Numbered from the stretch's first letter, positions 34,348-43,428 are shown. The stretch: 56,844 nt of DNA from Planctomycetes bacterium ADurb.Bin069 (GCA_002070955.1 MWEK01000029.1:1-56844); one strand, 5' to 3'. The notes: generated from the sequence alone by a model not told the origin. Made by a program: numbers and translations.

Positions 34348-35670
34348 TTAGAGCCGGCGGCCGTCCCCGGATTCCGGCATCAGGCAGGCGACGAGGATGG
34401 CGGGCGCGAAGAGCGACCCGTCCAGGAGCAGGGCGAGCCGGAAGTCGCCGACTTGGCTCAGCAGGCCGAAGAAGATGGTCCCGAACGCCGCCGCGACGCG
34501 GCCGATGTTGTAGCAGAAGCCCGCGCCGGTCGTTCTGAGAAGCGTCGGGAAGAGCGGCGGCAGGTACATGGTGAAGAGCCCGAAGACGCCGGAGAAGAAT
34601 CCGATCCCCGCGATCCACGGGATCAGCGTGGTGTGATCCCGCGGAACGCCGTAGGCTCCGGCGTGGCACGCGAGCATGCCGGCGAAGCAGATGGCGATGG
34701 CCTTGCGGTAGCCGCAGAGCTTGGCGAGGGCGCCCGCGAAGAAGTTGCCGCCGATGGAGACGAGGATCACGAGGAAGAAAACGACGCTCACGAGCTGCTC
34801 GCGCTCGGCGTGGGTCCACGAGGCCACCGAGGGGAGGTTGCGGACGTGCTGCGGAGTCCAGAAGAGGAACGCCCACCAGGCGGTGAGCGAGAGCCCGCAC
34901 AGGAGGATCGTGAGAATCGTCGTGCGCCGGGCGTCCTTCCCGAAGAGTTCGCCCGCGCCGGGCTCCCGGCGCCGGGCGCGGCTCTTCGCCGCCCGCCACT
35001 CGTCCGTCTCCGGCACGGCGCGGCGGATCCACAAGACGATCAAGGCCGGCGCGATGCCGAGGAGGAACAAATACCGCGGCGTCTCGAGGGGAAGGCGCGA
35101 GTAGGCGAAATAGGCCGCGCAGGCGATCAGGATGCCGAGGTTGACGCCCGACTGGAGCACGGCGGCGATCCACGGCCGCCAGCGCCGCGGCCAGGTCTCG
35201 GAAAGGAGCGCCGAGCCCACGGCCCATTCCCCGCCGATGCCCAGCGCCGCGAGGAAGCGGAAAACGAGGAGGTGCCACCAGGTCTGGGCCGCGGCGGACA
35301 ACCCGGTGAAGATCGCGTAGGTGAGAATCGTCAGGCAGAGGGTGCGGCTTCTTCCCAAAAGATCGCCGATCCTCCCGAAGAACCCGCCCCCGAGGGCCCA
35401 GCCCACCAAAAACGCGGCCTGGATAAGGGAGCTGGCCTGCTTGACCTCCGGGTCCGAGACCGCCGCGGCGCCCGTAAGCTCTTGGACGAAAACGGCCGCG
35501 ACCAGGGTATAGAGGTGCATGTCCAGGCCGTCGAAGAACCATCCCAGCCAGGCGGCGATGCCCGATTTCCACTGGACGGGGGAAATCTCGCGCAGGCTGC
35601 GGGCTTCGCGCGGCGGGGGGCCGTCCTCCCGGGGCGATGCGAGGTCTTCGGATGCGGTGCGCGCGCTCAT
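34348..35670 (-). CDS. MFS transporter, sugar/organic-acid type
   Basis: 440 residues, ATG at 35670 after GGAAGGAGGGG. The protein has about 12 predicted membrane spans with a polar N-terminal tail. The first spans hold GWFFDGLDMHLYT, typical of the metabolite:H+ and aromatic-acid:H+ symporter-like branches. The loop 2-3 signature is GRIGDLLGRSR, and a second signature RFLAALGIGGEWAVGSALL closes the first half. The central loop is charged. It lies alone on the minus strand, divergent from the Na+/solute symporter. The substrate could be a carboxylate or sugar; neither neighbour decides it. Confidence 0.85.
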   Translation of the reverse strand: MSARTASEDLASPREDGPPPREARSLREISPVQWKSGIAAWLGWFFDGLDMHLYTLVAAVFVQELTGAAAVSDPEVKQASSLIQAAFLVGWALGGGFFGRIGDLLGRSRTLCLTILTYAIFTGLSAAAQTWWHLLVFRFLAALGIGGEWAVGSALLSETWPRRWRPWIAAVLQSGVNLGILIACAAYFAYSRLPLETPRYLFLLGIAPALIVLWIRRAVPETDEWRAAKSRARRREPGAGELFGKDARRTTILTILLCGLSLTAWWAFLFWTPQHVRNLPSVASWTHAEREQLVSVVFFLVILVSIGGNFFAGALAKLCGYRKAIAICFAGMLACHAGAYGVPRDHTTLIPWIAGIGFFSGVFGLFTMYLPPLFPTLLRTTGAGFCYNIGRVAAAFGTIFFGLLSQVGDFRLALLLDGSLFAPAILVACLMPESGDGRRL

Positions 35671-35709
35671 GCGGGGACCCCTCCTTCCGGGCCCTGGACG
35701 CGGACCTTC

Positions 35710-35738
35710 AGGGTATCACCAACGGGCCGGAGTTGAAA
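35710..35738 (-). promoter_or_regulatory. Possible promoter of the MFS gene
   Basis: On the minus strand, TTTCAA (35738-35733), a 17-base spacer and TACCCT (35715-35710) lie about 40 bases upstream of the MFS start, in the divergent gap shared with the symporter gene. Confidence 0.4.
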
Positions 35739-35756
35739 CTCCCGCGCCGCGCCCCA

Positions 35757-35785
35757 TTGCCCGGTCCCCCGCCCGCGGGTACGAT
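35757..35785 (+). promoter_or_regulatory. Putative promoter of the symporter gene
   Basis: TTGCCC (35757-35762), a 17-base spacer and TACGAT (35780-35785) lie about 88 bases before the start at 35873. It is back to back with the leftward MFS promoter. Confidence 0.5.
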
Positions 35786-35872
35786 CGCTCCCACGTTCGA
35801 TCGTCCTCCGCGGCGCGGCGGCGCGCCGCGCGGCGATCCGGCCGCCTTTTGCACGGAGCCCGCGCGCCGGCC

Positions 35873-37690
35873 ATGCAGCTTCAGCTCATCGACTGGGCGA
35901 TCGTGATCGCGTCCGTTGCGATCTGCTTCGTCCCCGCGCTGTTTTTCGGCAAGCGCGCGGGACGGAACCTGTCGGAGTTCTTCGTCTCGGGCCGGTCCGT
36001 GCCCTGGTGGCTCGCCGGCATCTCCATGGTGGCGACGACGTTCAGCAGCGACACCCCGAATCTCGTCACCGACATCGTGCGCCGGCAGGGCGTCGCGGGC
36101 AACTGGTGCTGGTGGGCCTTCGTCCTGACGGGGGTGGCCACGGTGTTTTTCTACGCGCGGCTCTGGCGGCGCTCCGAGGTCATGACGGACCTGGAGTTCT
36201 ACGAGCTGCGCTACTCCGGGAAGGCCGCCGGCGTCGTGCGCGGGTTCCGCGCCGTCTACCTCGGTTTCTTCTTCAACTGCGTCATCATGGGCTCCGTGAA
36301 CCTGGCGGCCTGCAAGATCGCCAACGTGCTCTTCGGCCTCGACCGCTGGCAGACGCTGCTCATCGTGGGGCTCCTCAACGTGGTGTTCGCCGCGTACTCG
36401 GGCCTCTGGGGCGTGCTCGTCATCGACATGATCCAGTTCATCATCAAGATGACGGCGGTGATCGCGGCGGCGTACTTCGCGGTCAAGCACGTGGGCGGCC
36501 TCGACGTCATGGTGGCGAAGCTCACGGCGCCGCGGCCGTCGCCCGACGGGAAATTCGCCATCGAGTACCTGAACATCCTGCCCGACTTCAGCAACAATTG
36601 GGATCTGGCGCTGGCGATTTTCATCATGCCCATCGCGGTTCAGTGGTGGGCCGTCTGGTACCCGGGCGCCGAACCGGGCGGCGGGAGCTACATCGCGCAG
36701 CGCATGCTGGCCTCCAAGTCCGAGAAGGACTCCCTCGGCGCGGTGCTCTTCTTCAACGTGGCGCATTACGTGCTCCGGCCGTGGCCGTGGATCCTCGTCG
36801 GCCTGTGCTCGCTCCTGGTGTACCCCACGCTCGCGGACATCAAAGCCGCGTTTCCCGATCTGGACGAGAAACTGCTGGGCCATGACATCGCCTACCCGGC
36901 CATGCTCAAGTTTCTGCCGGTGGGTTTCATCGGACTCATGGTGGGGGGGCTGATCGCCGCCAACTCCTCGACGATCCTGACGCATCTCAACTGGGGCGCC
37001 TCGTACCTGGTCCACGACTGCTACCGGCGCTTCCTCCGCAAGAACGCCTCGGAGCGCCACTACGTTTTCGCGGGCAGAGTCGCCACGGTGGGGCTGTTTC
37101 TGGCCGCGTCCGGGATGGTCTACGCGCTCGAAACGGCCAAGGACACCTTCGATGTGATTCTCCAAATCGGCGCGGGCACGGGGCTTCTCTACCTCCTGCG
37201 TTGGTTTTGGTGGCGCATCAACGCCTGGTGCGAGGTCGCGGCCATGGCGAGTTCCTTCGCCGTGTCGCTCCTACTCCTCATCTTGAAGCGGTGCCATTGC
37301 TGGGAGCCCGGCACCCACGTCGCTCTGATCGTCACCATCGCCGCCACCACGGCGGTGTGGGTGGCGACGGCGTTCCTGGGGCCTCAGACCGATCGGGAGG
37401 CTCTCATCGCGTTCTACCGGAAGGTGCGGCCTTTCGGGCCCGGCTGGGAGCCCATCCGCAAGGCCGCGGGAGTTTCCAAGGAAGCGGCGGCCGCAAACGA
37501 GAACATCCCGCTCGCCCTCGCCGGTTGGACGGCGGGCTGCGTGGCGATCTGGTCGTCGCTCTTCGCGGTGGGAAGCTTCCTTTACGGGCGTACGACCGCG
37601 GCGGTGCTGCTCGCGGCGGTGTTCGTGATCAGCGGCGTGACGCTCCTGCGCGTCAACGCCAAGCTCTGGGGCGGGAGAGGCGGGCGCTGA
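35873..37690 (+). CDS. Sodium:solute symporter (SSS family)
   Basis: 605 residues from the ATG at 35873, the first Met before the hydrophobic core; the reading frame stays open upstream but that stretch is Arg-rich and not membrane-like. There are about 13-14 membrane spans. DFFVSGRS-type LSEFFVSGRSVPWWLAG in the first loop and SMVATTFSSDTPNLVTD in span 2 are classic SSS features, with the Ser/Thr pair near the Na2 site. GLIAANSSTILTHLNWGASY in span 9 is the second signature. It probably takes up a sugar or carboxylate with sodium. The ribosome binding site is weak (CGGAG). The methyltransferase-like gene follows 79 bases on under its own promoter. Confidence 0.85.
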   Translation: MQLQLIDWAIVIASVAICFVPALFFGKRAGRNLSEFFVSGRSVPWWLAGISMVATTFSSDTPNLVTDIVRRQGVAGNWCWWAFVLTGVATVFFYARLWRRSEVMTDLEFYELRYSGKAAGVVRGFRAVYLGFFFNCVIMGSVNLAACKIANVLFGLDRWQTLLIVGLLNVVFAAYSGLWGVLVIDMIQFIIKMTAVIAAAYFAVKHVGGLDVMVAKLTAPRPSPDGKFAIEYLNILPDFSNNWDLALAIFIMPIAVQWWAVWYPGAEPGGGSYIAQRMLASKSEKDSLGAVLFFNVAHYVLRPWPWILVGLCSLLVYPTLADIKAAFPDLDEKLLGHDIAYPAMLKFLPVGFIGLMVGGLIAANSSTILTHLNWGASYLVHDCYRRFLRKNASERHYVFAGRVATVGLFLAASGMVYALETAKDTFDVILQIGAGTGLLYLLRWFWWRINAWCEVAAMASSFAVSLLLLILKRCHCWEPGTHVALIVTIAATTAVWVATAFLGPQTDREALIAFYRKVRPFGPGWEPIRKAAGVSKEAAAANENIPLALAGWTAGCVAIWSSLFAVGSFLYGRTTAAVLLAAVFVISGVTLLRVNAKLWGGRGGR

Positions 37691-37711
37691 GAGCGCGCCG
37701 CGCGGCGGCGG

Positions 37712-37740
37712 TTTCCCGGGGCGCCGAGGCGGGTTATCAT
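37712..37740 (+). promoter_or_regulatory. Possible promoter of the double-methyltransferase gene
   Basis: TTTCCC (37712-37717), a 17-base spacer and TATCAT (37735-37740) lie 29 bases before the start at 37770. Confidence 0.4.
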
Positions 37741-37769
37741 GAAAGAAGTCCGACCTCGAGGATTCCGTC

Positions 37770-39890
37770 ATGACTTTCCGCCCGGCGCTCGGCAGCGCCG
37801 TCTGCCTTCTGGCGGTGCTCTCAGGACCGCGAGTCGCCGCTGCCGCGGGCGAGGCGCCGCGCAATCGCGCCGAGTCGATCCGCGCCCTATGCGCGCGCCT
37901 GGGCATCGGGGAGGGAGCCTGCATCGCCGACATCGGTTGCGGCAACGGGGAGGATGCGGTTCACTTCGCGCGCATTGTCGGGGCGCGGGGAGCGGTTTTC
38001 GCCGAGGAGATCGATTCGAAGCGGGTCGAGTCCGTGCGGGACCGCGCCCGGAAGGAAGGGCTCGCGAACATCACGCCGGTGCTCGGGCAGGCGGAGGACC
38101 CCCGGGTGCCGGACGGCAGCCTCGATCTCGCTTACATGCATTACGCCTTCCACCATTTCGCCAAGCCCCGGCAGATGCTGCGAAATCTGTGGCGCGATCT
38201 GCGGCCGGGCGGCTTCCTCGTCGTCGTCGACCGGGAGAAGGGTCCGCCGCGGGATCTCGTGCCGCTGGAGCGGCGCGAAAGGAGCCACCACTGGGTCGGG
38301 GAGACCACGGTGGTCCGCCAGGCCCGCGAGGAGGGCTTCGAATTCGTCGATGAGCTTGGCGAGCTGTGGCACGAGCGCGCGGCGTTCGTCCTCGTCTTCC
38401 GCCGGCCGCTTCGGGGCGAGGCGCCCCGGGGGGATCCCGATCTGCCGCCCCCCCTCGATGCGCGGGCGGTCATCGCGGAACTGTCGGTGGGCCGCTCCCC
38501 GCCGCCGGCGGTCGCCGCGATCGCGTTCGGCCGGGGACGCGCGGTCCTGCGCGACCTGCGCGAGGCCGCCGGCCCCGAAGCGGTCATCGCGGACATCTGC
38601 CTGGAGGAATGGGCTGAGTCCGAGGACGAGGCGCCGCCGGAGCCCGCGGACGGCGCGGCCAAGGTCCTCAGGACCCAGCGGGGCGCCCTCGCGATCCCCG
38701 AGGGCTTGACCTTCCAGGCCGTCGTCTTCGCCGATGCGTATCACCTGCTGTGGCGGCCGGACAAGCTCCTCGGCGCCCTGGCCGAGCGCCTCTCCGCGGG
38801 CGGCGCCATCGCGGTCATCGACCGCGCCGGGCCGGAGGAGGCGCCGCTGTCTCTGGCGAGCCACCGGCGGCGGATCGCGCCCGCGCGGGTGCGGCGCGAA
38901 CTGGAGGCCGCCGGCTTCGGCGTGACCGAAAGCGCGGCGGCGGCGTCCTCGGGACGCTTCGTCCTCATCGCCCGACCCGCGCCCGTCGTGCGCGAAACCG
39001 AGGAAGCCATCGAAATCGACACGGGCGCGCTCTTGGCGCGCGTGCGGAAGAAAGGCTATGTCAGCGGCGTCGAAGCCGGCATGCTCGACCGCCGGACGGG
39101 CGCGCGGTCCCTCGGGTTCGGTCTCCACGTCATGGATTTTCTCATGGGGCCGGGCTGGCGCGACGATGGCTACTCCCGGGACGCCAAGCTCCATGGAGAT
39201 TTGCCCAAGCACTACGAAGAAGGCCCGCAGATCTGCACTCAGGCCGCGGAGTTGCCCGCCGCCGTCATCAAGGGGCCGGGTTTCGTCGCCGTCAAGCTCG
39301 CCTTCACTTTCACCGAGGGATACGAGGGCCGCGAAGCGGGCTCGCGCTGGGAGCAGACTCTGGTCTTTCCCGCGGGCGCGCGCTACTTCCTGAGCGCCGA
39401 GGAGATCGTGTGCGCGCACGCGGTGCCGGGGCTCTTCTACCGGATCGACATGCCGGGGCACCTCAGGCACCAGGGCGGCGACACCTTCTCGGAGATTTTC
39501 CTGAGTTATCGCGGCGCCGTCGCGGCGGCGGAGTTCGACGGGGACTTCGGGCCTGATGAGAAGTTCCTGTACCGCCGCGGCGCGGAGCAACCGCCCGAGC
39601 GCTTCATCCGCGCCTACCGGACGAAGCTTCCGGACGGCGCGCCAGGCCCGTGGCTCGCGGGCATGACCCTCGATCCGGCCCTCGTTGCGGAAGCCTGGTG
39701 CCACCAGCGCGGATACGTGTGCTTCATTCAGGAGCTCTGGGGGCGGGATGTGGCGGCGGGGGAGAAGATCGGCGCCGCCTACATCGTCGGCTTCTTCGAT
39801 TCCATCGCGGACATGGAAGCCGCCTACGACGGCTGCCGCGGCGCGCGCGCCATCGCGGTGAGCGAGGCGGGGTACAGGGTGGTCAAGTAG
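37770..39890 (+). CDS. Exported protein: methyltransferase domain, degenerate second copy, unknown C-terminal domain
   Basis: 706 residues. A signal-peptide-like N-terminus (1-28, ending RVAAAAG) precedes a class I SAM-methyltransferase domain (about 30-205): IADIGCGNGEDAVHFA binds SAM, with DLAYMHYAFHHF and LRPGGFLVVVD as the later motifs. Residues about 215-410 look like a second, decayed methyltransferase: FADAYHLLWRPDKLLGAL, LSAGGAIAVID and RRELEAAGFGV keep the second half, but the SAM loop is not recognisable. The C-terminal 290 residues (KKGYVSGVEAGML, HVMDFLMGPGW, GHLRHQGGDTF) look like a beta-sandwich that I cannot assign. SAM is not expected outside the cytoplasm, so either the signal is not used or the fold has another role. 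Confidence 0.65.
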   Translation: MTFRPALGSAVCLLAVLSGPRVAAAAGEAPRNRAESIRALCARLGIGEGACIADIGCGNGEDAVHFARIVGARGAVFAEEIDSKRVESVRDRARKEGLANITPVLGQAEDPRVPDGSLDLAYMHYAFHHFAKPRQMLRNLWRDLRPGGFLVVVDREKGPPRDLVPLERRERSHHWVGETTVVRQAREEGFEFVDELGELWHERAAFVLVFRRPLRGEAPRGDPDLPPPLDARAVIAELSVGRSPPPAVAAIAFGRGRAVLRDLREAAGPEAVIADICLEEWAESEDEAPPEPADGAAKVLRTQRGALAIPEGLTFQAVVFADAYHLLWRPDKLLGALAERLSAGGAIAVIDRAGPEEAPLSLASHRRRIAPARVRRELEAAGFGVTESAAAASSGRFVLIARPAPVVRETEEAIEIDTGALLARVRKKGYVSGVEAGMLDRRTGARSLGFGLHVMDFLMGPGWRDDGYSRDAKLHGDLPKHYEEGPQICTQAAELPAAVIKGPGFVAVKLAFTFTEGYEGREAGSRWEQTLVFPAGARYFLSAEEIVCAHAVPGLFYRIDMPGHLRHQGGDTFSEIFLSYRGAVAAAEFDGDFGPDEKFLYRRGAEQPPERFIRAYRTKLPDGAPGPWLAGMTLDPALVAEAWCHQRGYVCFIQELWGRDVAAGEKIGAAYIVGFFDSIADMEAAYDGCRGARAIAVSEAGYRVVK

Positions 39891-39904
39891 CGCCGGCCGC
39901 GGTC

Positions 39905-39935
39905 TTGCCGCACCCCATCGCCGCCGTGGTATCAT
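39905..39935 (+). promoter_or_regulatory. Possible promoter of the acyltransferase-oxidoreductase unit
   Basis: TTGCCG (39905-39910) and TATCAT (39930-39935) are separated by 19 bases, slightly long. They lie 45 bases before the start at 39981. Confidence 0.35.
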
Positions 39936-39980
39936 GACGGTGCGCCGCGCGTTCGGGCGGCGCGGACGCGAGGTGGCTTC

Positions 39981-41183
39981 ATGGACGGTCCGACCATCCC
40001 GATTCCCGCCTTCGGCGAGCGGTATCCCCGCGACGGCGAGGCGCGTCCCGGCCGGGTCGCGTCGATCGACGCGTTGCGGGGCTTCGACATGTTTTGGATC
40101 GCGGGAGGCGGCGCCCTCCTGAGCGCGTTCCTGGGCATTTTCGTCGATCCATTTCCCGATTGGCTCCGGTATCAGCTCTCGCACCCGGATTGGGAAGGGT
40201 TCTCGGCCTGGGACATGATCATGCCGCTCTTCCTGTTCATCGTGGGGACGGCGATGCCCTTCTCCTTCGCCAAGCGGATCGAGCGCGGCGCCGGCAAGGG
40301 GGATCTGTATGCCAAGATCTTCATCCGCGCGGGGGTGCTGTTCGTATTCGGGATGATGGTCCAGGGCAACCTCCTGGAGTACAACCTCGCGCGGCTCCAA
40401 CTGTACAGCAACACGCTGCAGGCCATCGCCTGCGGCTACGTGATCGCCGCGTTCGTCATGCTGAACTTCCGCGTCCTGTGGCAGCTTCTGGCCGTCGTGG
40501 CGCTGCTTGCCGGCTACTGGGGGCTCATGATGTTCGTGCCCTTCGAGGGGAAGCCCGCCGGCACGCTCGAGCCCGACGCCAACCTGGCGCGGTATATCGA
40601 CGCGCTGATCCTCGGGCGCTTCCGCGATCCGGGGACGACGTACACCTGGGTTCTGAGCAGCCTGGGTTTCGGCGCCACGGTGCTCCTCGGCGTTTTCGCG
40701 GGCTACGTGCTCCGCGCCGACAAGGAGCCCAAGGCCAAGTGCGCGTCGCTGGCGGCGCTCGGCATCGTCTGCCTCGCGATCGGCTGGTTCTGGGGCTGGC
40801 GCCCCTCGGACTACCGTTTTCCGATTATCAAGCATGTCTGGACCAGCACGATGGTGCTCTGGGCGGGCGGCTGGTCGTACCTCCTGCTCGCGCTCTTCCA
40901 CCTGTGCATCGAGGTGTGCGGCTGGCGCAAGCCGGCCTTCTTCTTCATAGTGCTCGGCGCCAACGCCATCGCGGTCTACATGGCCTGGAACCTCTTCGAC
41001 TTCCACCACATCGGCGACATCTTCACGGGCGGCCTGGTTCAGAATCTCAAGGAATGGATGAGCGGCGATCACGCCGCGCTCGCCGAGCGCATCGGGCGGT
41101 TCATCAGGGACCTGGCGGCGTTCGGCGCCCTGTGGCTGATCTGCCTTTTCCTGTACGTCAAGCGGACCTTCATCAGGGTGTGA
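39981..41183 (+). CDS. Membrane acyltransferase of the NagX/HGSNAT (DUF5009) type
   Basis: 400 residues with about 10-11 membrane spans. The N-terminus holds RVASIDALRGFDMFWI, the start motif of the heparan-alpha-glucosaminide N-acetyltransferase-like and YeiB-like families, followed by WEGFSAWDMIMPLFLF, where the D and the following spans are conserved. These proteins acylate amino sugars across the membrane, or are presumed to. YTWVLSSLGFGATVLLG and NAIAVYMAWNLFDF mark the later spans. The oxidoreductase gene starts 41 bases downstream and is likely cotranscribed. In saprophytes this family often occurs with glycan-degradation genes, as here. Confidence 0.8.
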   Translation: MDGPTIPIPAFGERYPRDGEARPGRVASIDALRGFDMFWIAGGGALLSAFLGIFVDPFPDWLRYQLSHPDWEGFSAWDMIMPLFLFIVGTAMPFSFAKRIERGAGKGDLYAKIFIRAGVLFVFGMMVQGNLLEYNLARLQLYSNTLQAIACGYVIAAFVMLNFRVLWQLLAVVALLAGYWGLMMFVPFEGKPAGTLEPDANLARYIDALILGRFRDPGTTYTWVLSSLGFGATVLLGVFAGYVLRADKEPKAKCASLAALGIVCLAIGWFWGWRPSDYRFPIIKHVWTSTMVLWAGGWSYLLLALFHLCIEVCGWRKPAFFFIVLGANAIAVYMAWNLFDFHHIGDIFTGGLVQNLKEWMSGDHAALAERIGRFIRDLAAFGALWLICLFLYVKRTFIRV

Positions 41184-41224
41184 GCGCGCGGGAGCGCGAC
41201 CGGTTCTTCGGAAGGAGGTGCAAG

Positions 41225-42538
41225 GTGAGTCGGCGAGTTACGCGTCGGAGTCTGCTCAAGACGAGCGCCGCGGCGGGCGCGGCGTTCATGGCGGTGAAGT
41301 CCGGGGTTCTGGCGGCGGGCAGGTCGCCCAACGACCGCCTCAACATCGCCGGCATCGGCGTCGGCGGCCGGGGCCACGCCAACCTGAACGATTGCCGCAA
41401 GGAGAATATCGTCGCCCTCTGCGACGTGAACGGCCATAATCTCGCGGCGGCCGCGCGCCGGTTTCCGAACGCGAGAAAATACGTCGACTGGCGCAAGTGC
41501 CTGGAGCAAACCGACGTCGATGCGGTGATCTGCTCCACGACGGACCACACGCATGCCTTCATCAACATTTGGGCGATGAACCGGGGCATGCACGTTTACT
41601 GCGAGAAGCCGCTGGCCAACTCGGTGGAGGAGGCGGCGCTCGTGCGCCAAACGTACCTGGCCCACAAGGACAAGATCGCGACGCAGATGGGCACGCAGAT
41701 CCACGCCTGCGACAACTACCGGCGCATGGTGGAGCTGGTGAGGCGCGGCGCGATCGGCGCGGTCCGGGAAGCCCATGTCTGGTGCGGCCGGACGCCGGCG
41801 GGCGGCAGCTACCTGCCCGAGGCCGGCCCCGTCCCCGACCACGTCGACTGGGACCTGTGGATCGGCCCCGCGCCCTTCCACCCCTTCAACCCCGAGTACC
41901 TGAAGAGCTGCCTGAGCTGGAACTTCTTCTGGGATTTCGGGAGCGGCCAGATCGGCGACATGGGCAGCCACATGCTGGACATGCCTTGGTGGGCCCTCGA
42001 CCTGCGCTTTCCCACCACCTGCGAGGCGGCCGGGTCTCCCGTCAATCCGGACACCTGCCCGCAGTGGCTCACGGCGGTCTGGGAGCATCCCGCCAACGAC
42101 TGGCGCCCGGCCGTCAAGGTCTTCTGGTACGACGCGGACAAGAAACCGAAGATCAATTCCGAGGCCGTCAAGGGCGATCTCTTCAAGGGCGTCATGTACG
42201 TGGGGGACAAGGGCAAGCTTTTCTGCGACTACGACTTCCGGGTGCTGGAGCCCGCCGGCGACCTCACGTACTTCACGCCGCCCAAGCCCGAGGAGCTCAT
42301 CCCGTCCTCGCCGGGCCACCACCAGGAGTGGATCGACGCCGCCAAGACGGGCGCGCCGACCCTCTGCAACTTCGACTACGCGGGCACGCTCATCATGCAC
42401 AATCTGCTGGCGCTGGTGGCGTACCGCGTGGGCAAGAAGCTTGAATGGGACGCCGCCGCGCTCACCGCGACGAACTGCCCGGAGGCCGAGCGGTTCATCC
42501 GGAAGAAATACCGCGAGGGCTGGACGCTCAACGGCTAG
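41225..42538 (+). CDS. Tat-exported Gfo/Idh/MocA-family oxidoreductase
   Basis: 437 residues from the GTG at 41225, preceded by GGAAGGAGG at ideal distance. The N-terminus RRVTRRSLLKTSAAAGAAFM is a twin-arginine signal. The Rossmann domain has IAGIGVGGRGHAN, and the family Lys is in HVYCEKPLANS. CSTTDHTHAFINIW and QIGDMGSHMLDMPWW follow. Exported members of the family are abundant in planctomycetes and lentisphaeres and probably act on sugars; some relatives cleave glycosidic bonds by an NAD-dependent mechanism. The stop codon shares a CTAG with the convergent MBL gene, so there is no intergenic space. Confidence 0.88.
   Translation: MSRRVTRRSLLKTSAAAGAAFMAVKSGVLAAGRSPNDRLNIAGIGVGGRGHANLNDCRKENIVALCDVNGHNLAAAARRFPNARKYVDWRKCLEQTDVDAVICSTTDHTHAFINIWAMNRGMHVYCEKPLANSVEEAALVRQTYLAHKDKIATQMGTQIHACDNYRRMVELVRRGAIGAVREAHVWCGRTPAGGSYLPEAGPVPDHVDWDLWIGPAPFHPFNPEYLKSCLSWNFFWDFGSGQIGDMGSHMLDMPWWALDLRFPTTCEAAGSPVNPDTCPQWLTAVWEHPANDWRPAVKVFWYDADKKPKINSEAVKGDLFKGVMYVGDKGKLFCDYDFRVLEPAGDLTYFTPPKPEELIPSSPGHHQEWIDAAKTGAPTLCNFDYAGTLIMHNLLALVAYRVGKKLEWDAAALTATNCPEAERFIRKKYREGWTLNG
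42535..42538. other. CTAG shared as both stop codons of convergent genes
   Basis: The palindrome CTAG provides TAG for the rightward oxidoreductase (42536-42538) and TAG for the leftward MBL hydrolase (42537-42535). The two genes overlap by four bases with no room for a terminator between them. Confidence 0.9.
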
Positions 42539-43272
42539 CGCAACTCCCGAATTCGCACCTCGATGTCCTTCTCCCCCGCGAGAAGGTCCACCAGGGCCCG
42601 CGGGTCCGTCTTGCCGTAGTGGTACGGGTAGAGGATCTTCGGCTTGAAGCTCTTCGCGGCCGCGGCGACCATCTCGGGCGTCATGGTGTAGGGGAGGTTC
42701 ATGGGCAGGAACGCGACCTCGATGCCCTCGAGGGCCGCCATCTCGGGGATGTTCTCGGTGTCGCCGGCCACGTAGATTTTCGTCTCGCCGCAGGCGATCA
42801 CGTACCCGTTGCCGACGCCCTTGGGGTGGAAGGGCGCGCCGTCCGGCCGGGTGTGCTTGATGTTGTAGGCCGGCACGGCTTCGATGGCGAAGCCCGCCGC
42901 CGTGGTCTTGTCGCCGTTCTTCATGACGGAGCCCTTTCCGAGGCGCGCCCGGCAGGCCTCGGTGAGGATGATCGCCGTCTTGTCCGTCGCGATTTGGGCG
43001 ACGGCCCGCGGGTCGAGGTGGTCGCCGTGTTCGTGGGTGATCAGGATCAGATCGGCCTTCGGCTGCCGGGCGTAGTCCGCGTAGTCGCTCACCGGATCGA
43101 TGTGGACGACCTTGCCGTCGAATTCGAGCATCAGGGTGCCGTGGCCGATGAAGGTGAGCTTGATGTCGCCCTTGGCGGTCTTCAAGACGTCGCTCTCGAA
43201 GGTCGTCTTCGGGGGGGCGCCCGCGGCGCCGAGAACCGACACGCCGGCAATGAGACCGATGACGATGGTCAT
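42535..43272 (-). CDS. Exported metallo-beta-lactamase-fold hydrolase (UlaG-like)
   Basis: 245 residues from the ATG at 43272 after AAGGAGG. A short signal peptide (1-19) precedes an MBL-fold domain. GHGTLMLEFDGKVVHIDP opens the fold, and THEHGDHLD gives the HxHxDH zinc motif. GDTENIPEM and the late YPYHYGKTD supply the remaining ligands. It is of the UlaG/metal-dependent-hydrolase branch (DUF-type L-ascorbate-lactonase relatives), which hydrolyse lactones or phosphodiesters. The gene is convergent with the Gfo/Idh gene and divergent from the GH39-GH127 gene. The substrate is unknown. Confidence 0.85.
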   Translation of the reverse strand: MTIVIGLIAGVSVLGAAGAPPKTTFESDVLKTAKGDIKLTFIGHGTLMLEFDGKVVHIDPVSDYADYARQPKADLILITHEHGDHLDPRAVAQIATDKTAIILTEACRARLGKGSVMKNGDKTTAAGFAIEAVPAYNIKHTRPDGAPFHPKGVGNGYVIACGETKIYVAGDTENIPEMAALEGIEVAFLPMNLPYTMTPEMVAAAAKSFKPKILYPYHYGKTDPRALVDLLAGEKDIEVRIRELR

Positions 43273-43366
43273 GTGACACCTCCTTGGCGGGAACCGGTCG
43301 CCGCCGATTCCATGGTGCCGCACGGCCGCCGCGCAAGCAAGCATCGATCCGCCCGGGGCCGGAGGC

Positions 43367-43396
43367 TTGCGCCCGCGCCGCCGTCCGCCGTATAGT
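43367..43396 (+). promoter_or_regulatory. Putative promoter of the GH39-GH127 gene
   Basis: TTGCGC (43367-43372), an 18-base spacer and TATAGT (43391-43396) lie 32 bases before the start at 43429. The divergent gap also must hold the leftward MBL promoter, which I could not place. Confidence 0.5.
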
Positions 43397-43428
43397 GCCC
43401 GCAGGCGCTCTTGGAACGAGGAGGGCTG

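Noticed and set aside
35519..35872. An N-terminal extension of 118 codons on the symporter
   Set aside because: The extension runs through the divergent promoter region and the MFS gene start and is Arg/Pro-rich. The membrane protein begins naturally at the ATG at 35873.
37696..37707. The palindrome CGCCGCGCGGCG after the symporter gene as a terminator
   Set aside because: The loop would be two to four bases with no U-tract, and such short GC palindromes are frequent by chance here.
37887..41072. A 1061-codon antisense reading frame over the methyltransferase and acyltransferase genes
   Set aside because: It is Arg/Glu/His/Pro-rich low-complexity protein spanning two well-supported sense genes and their promoter, with no ribosome binding site.
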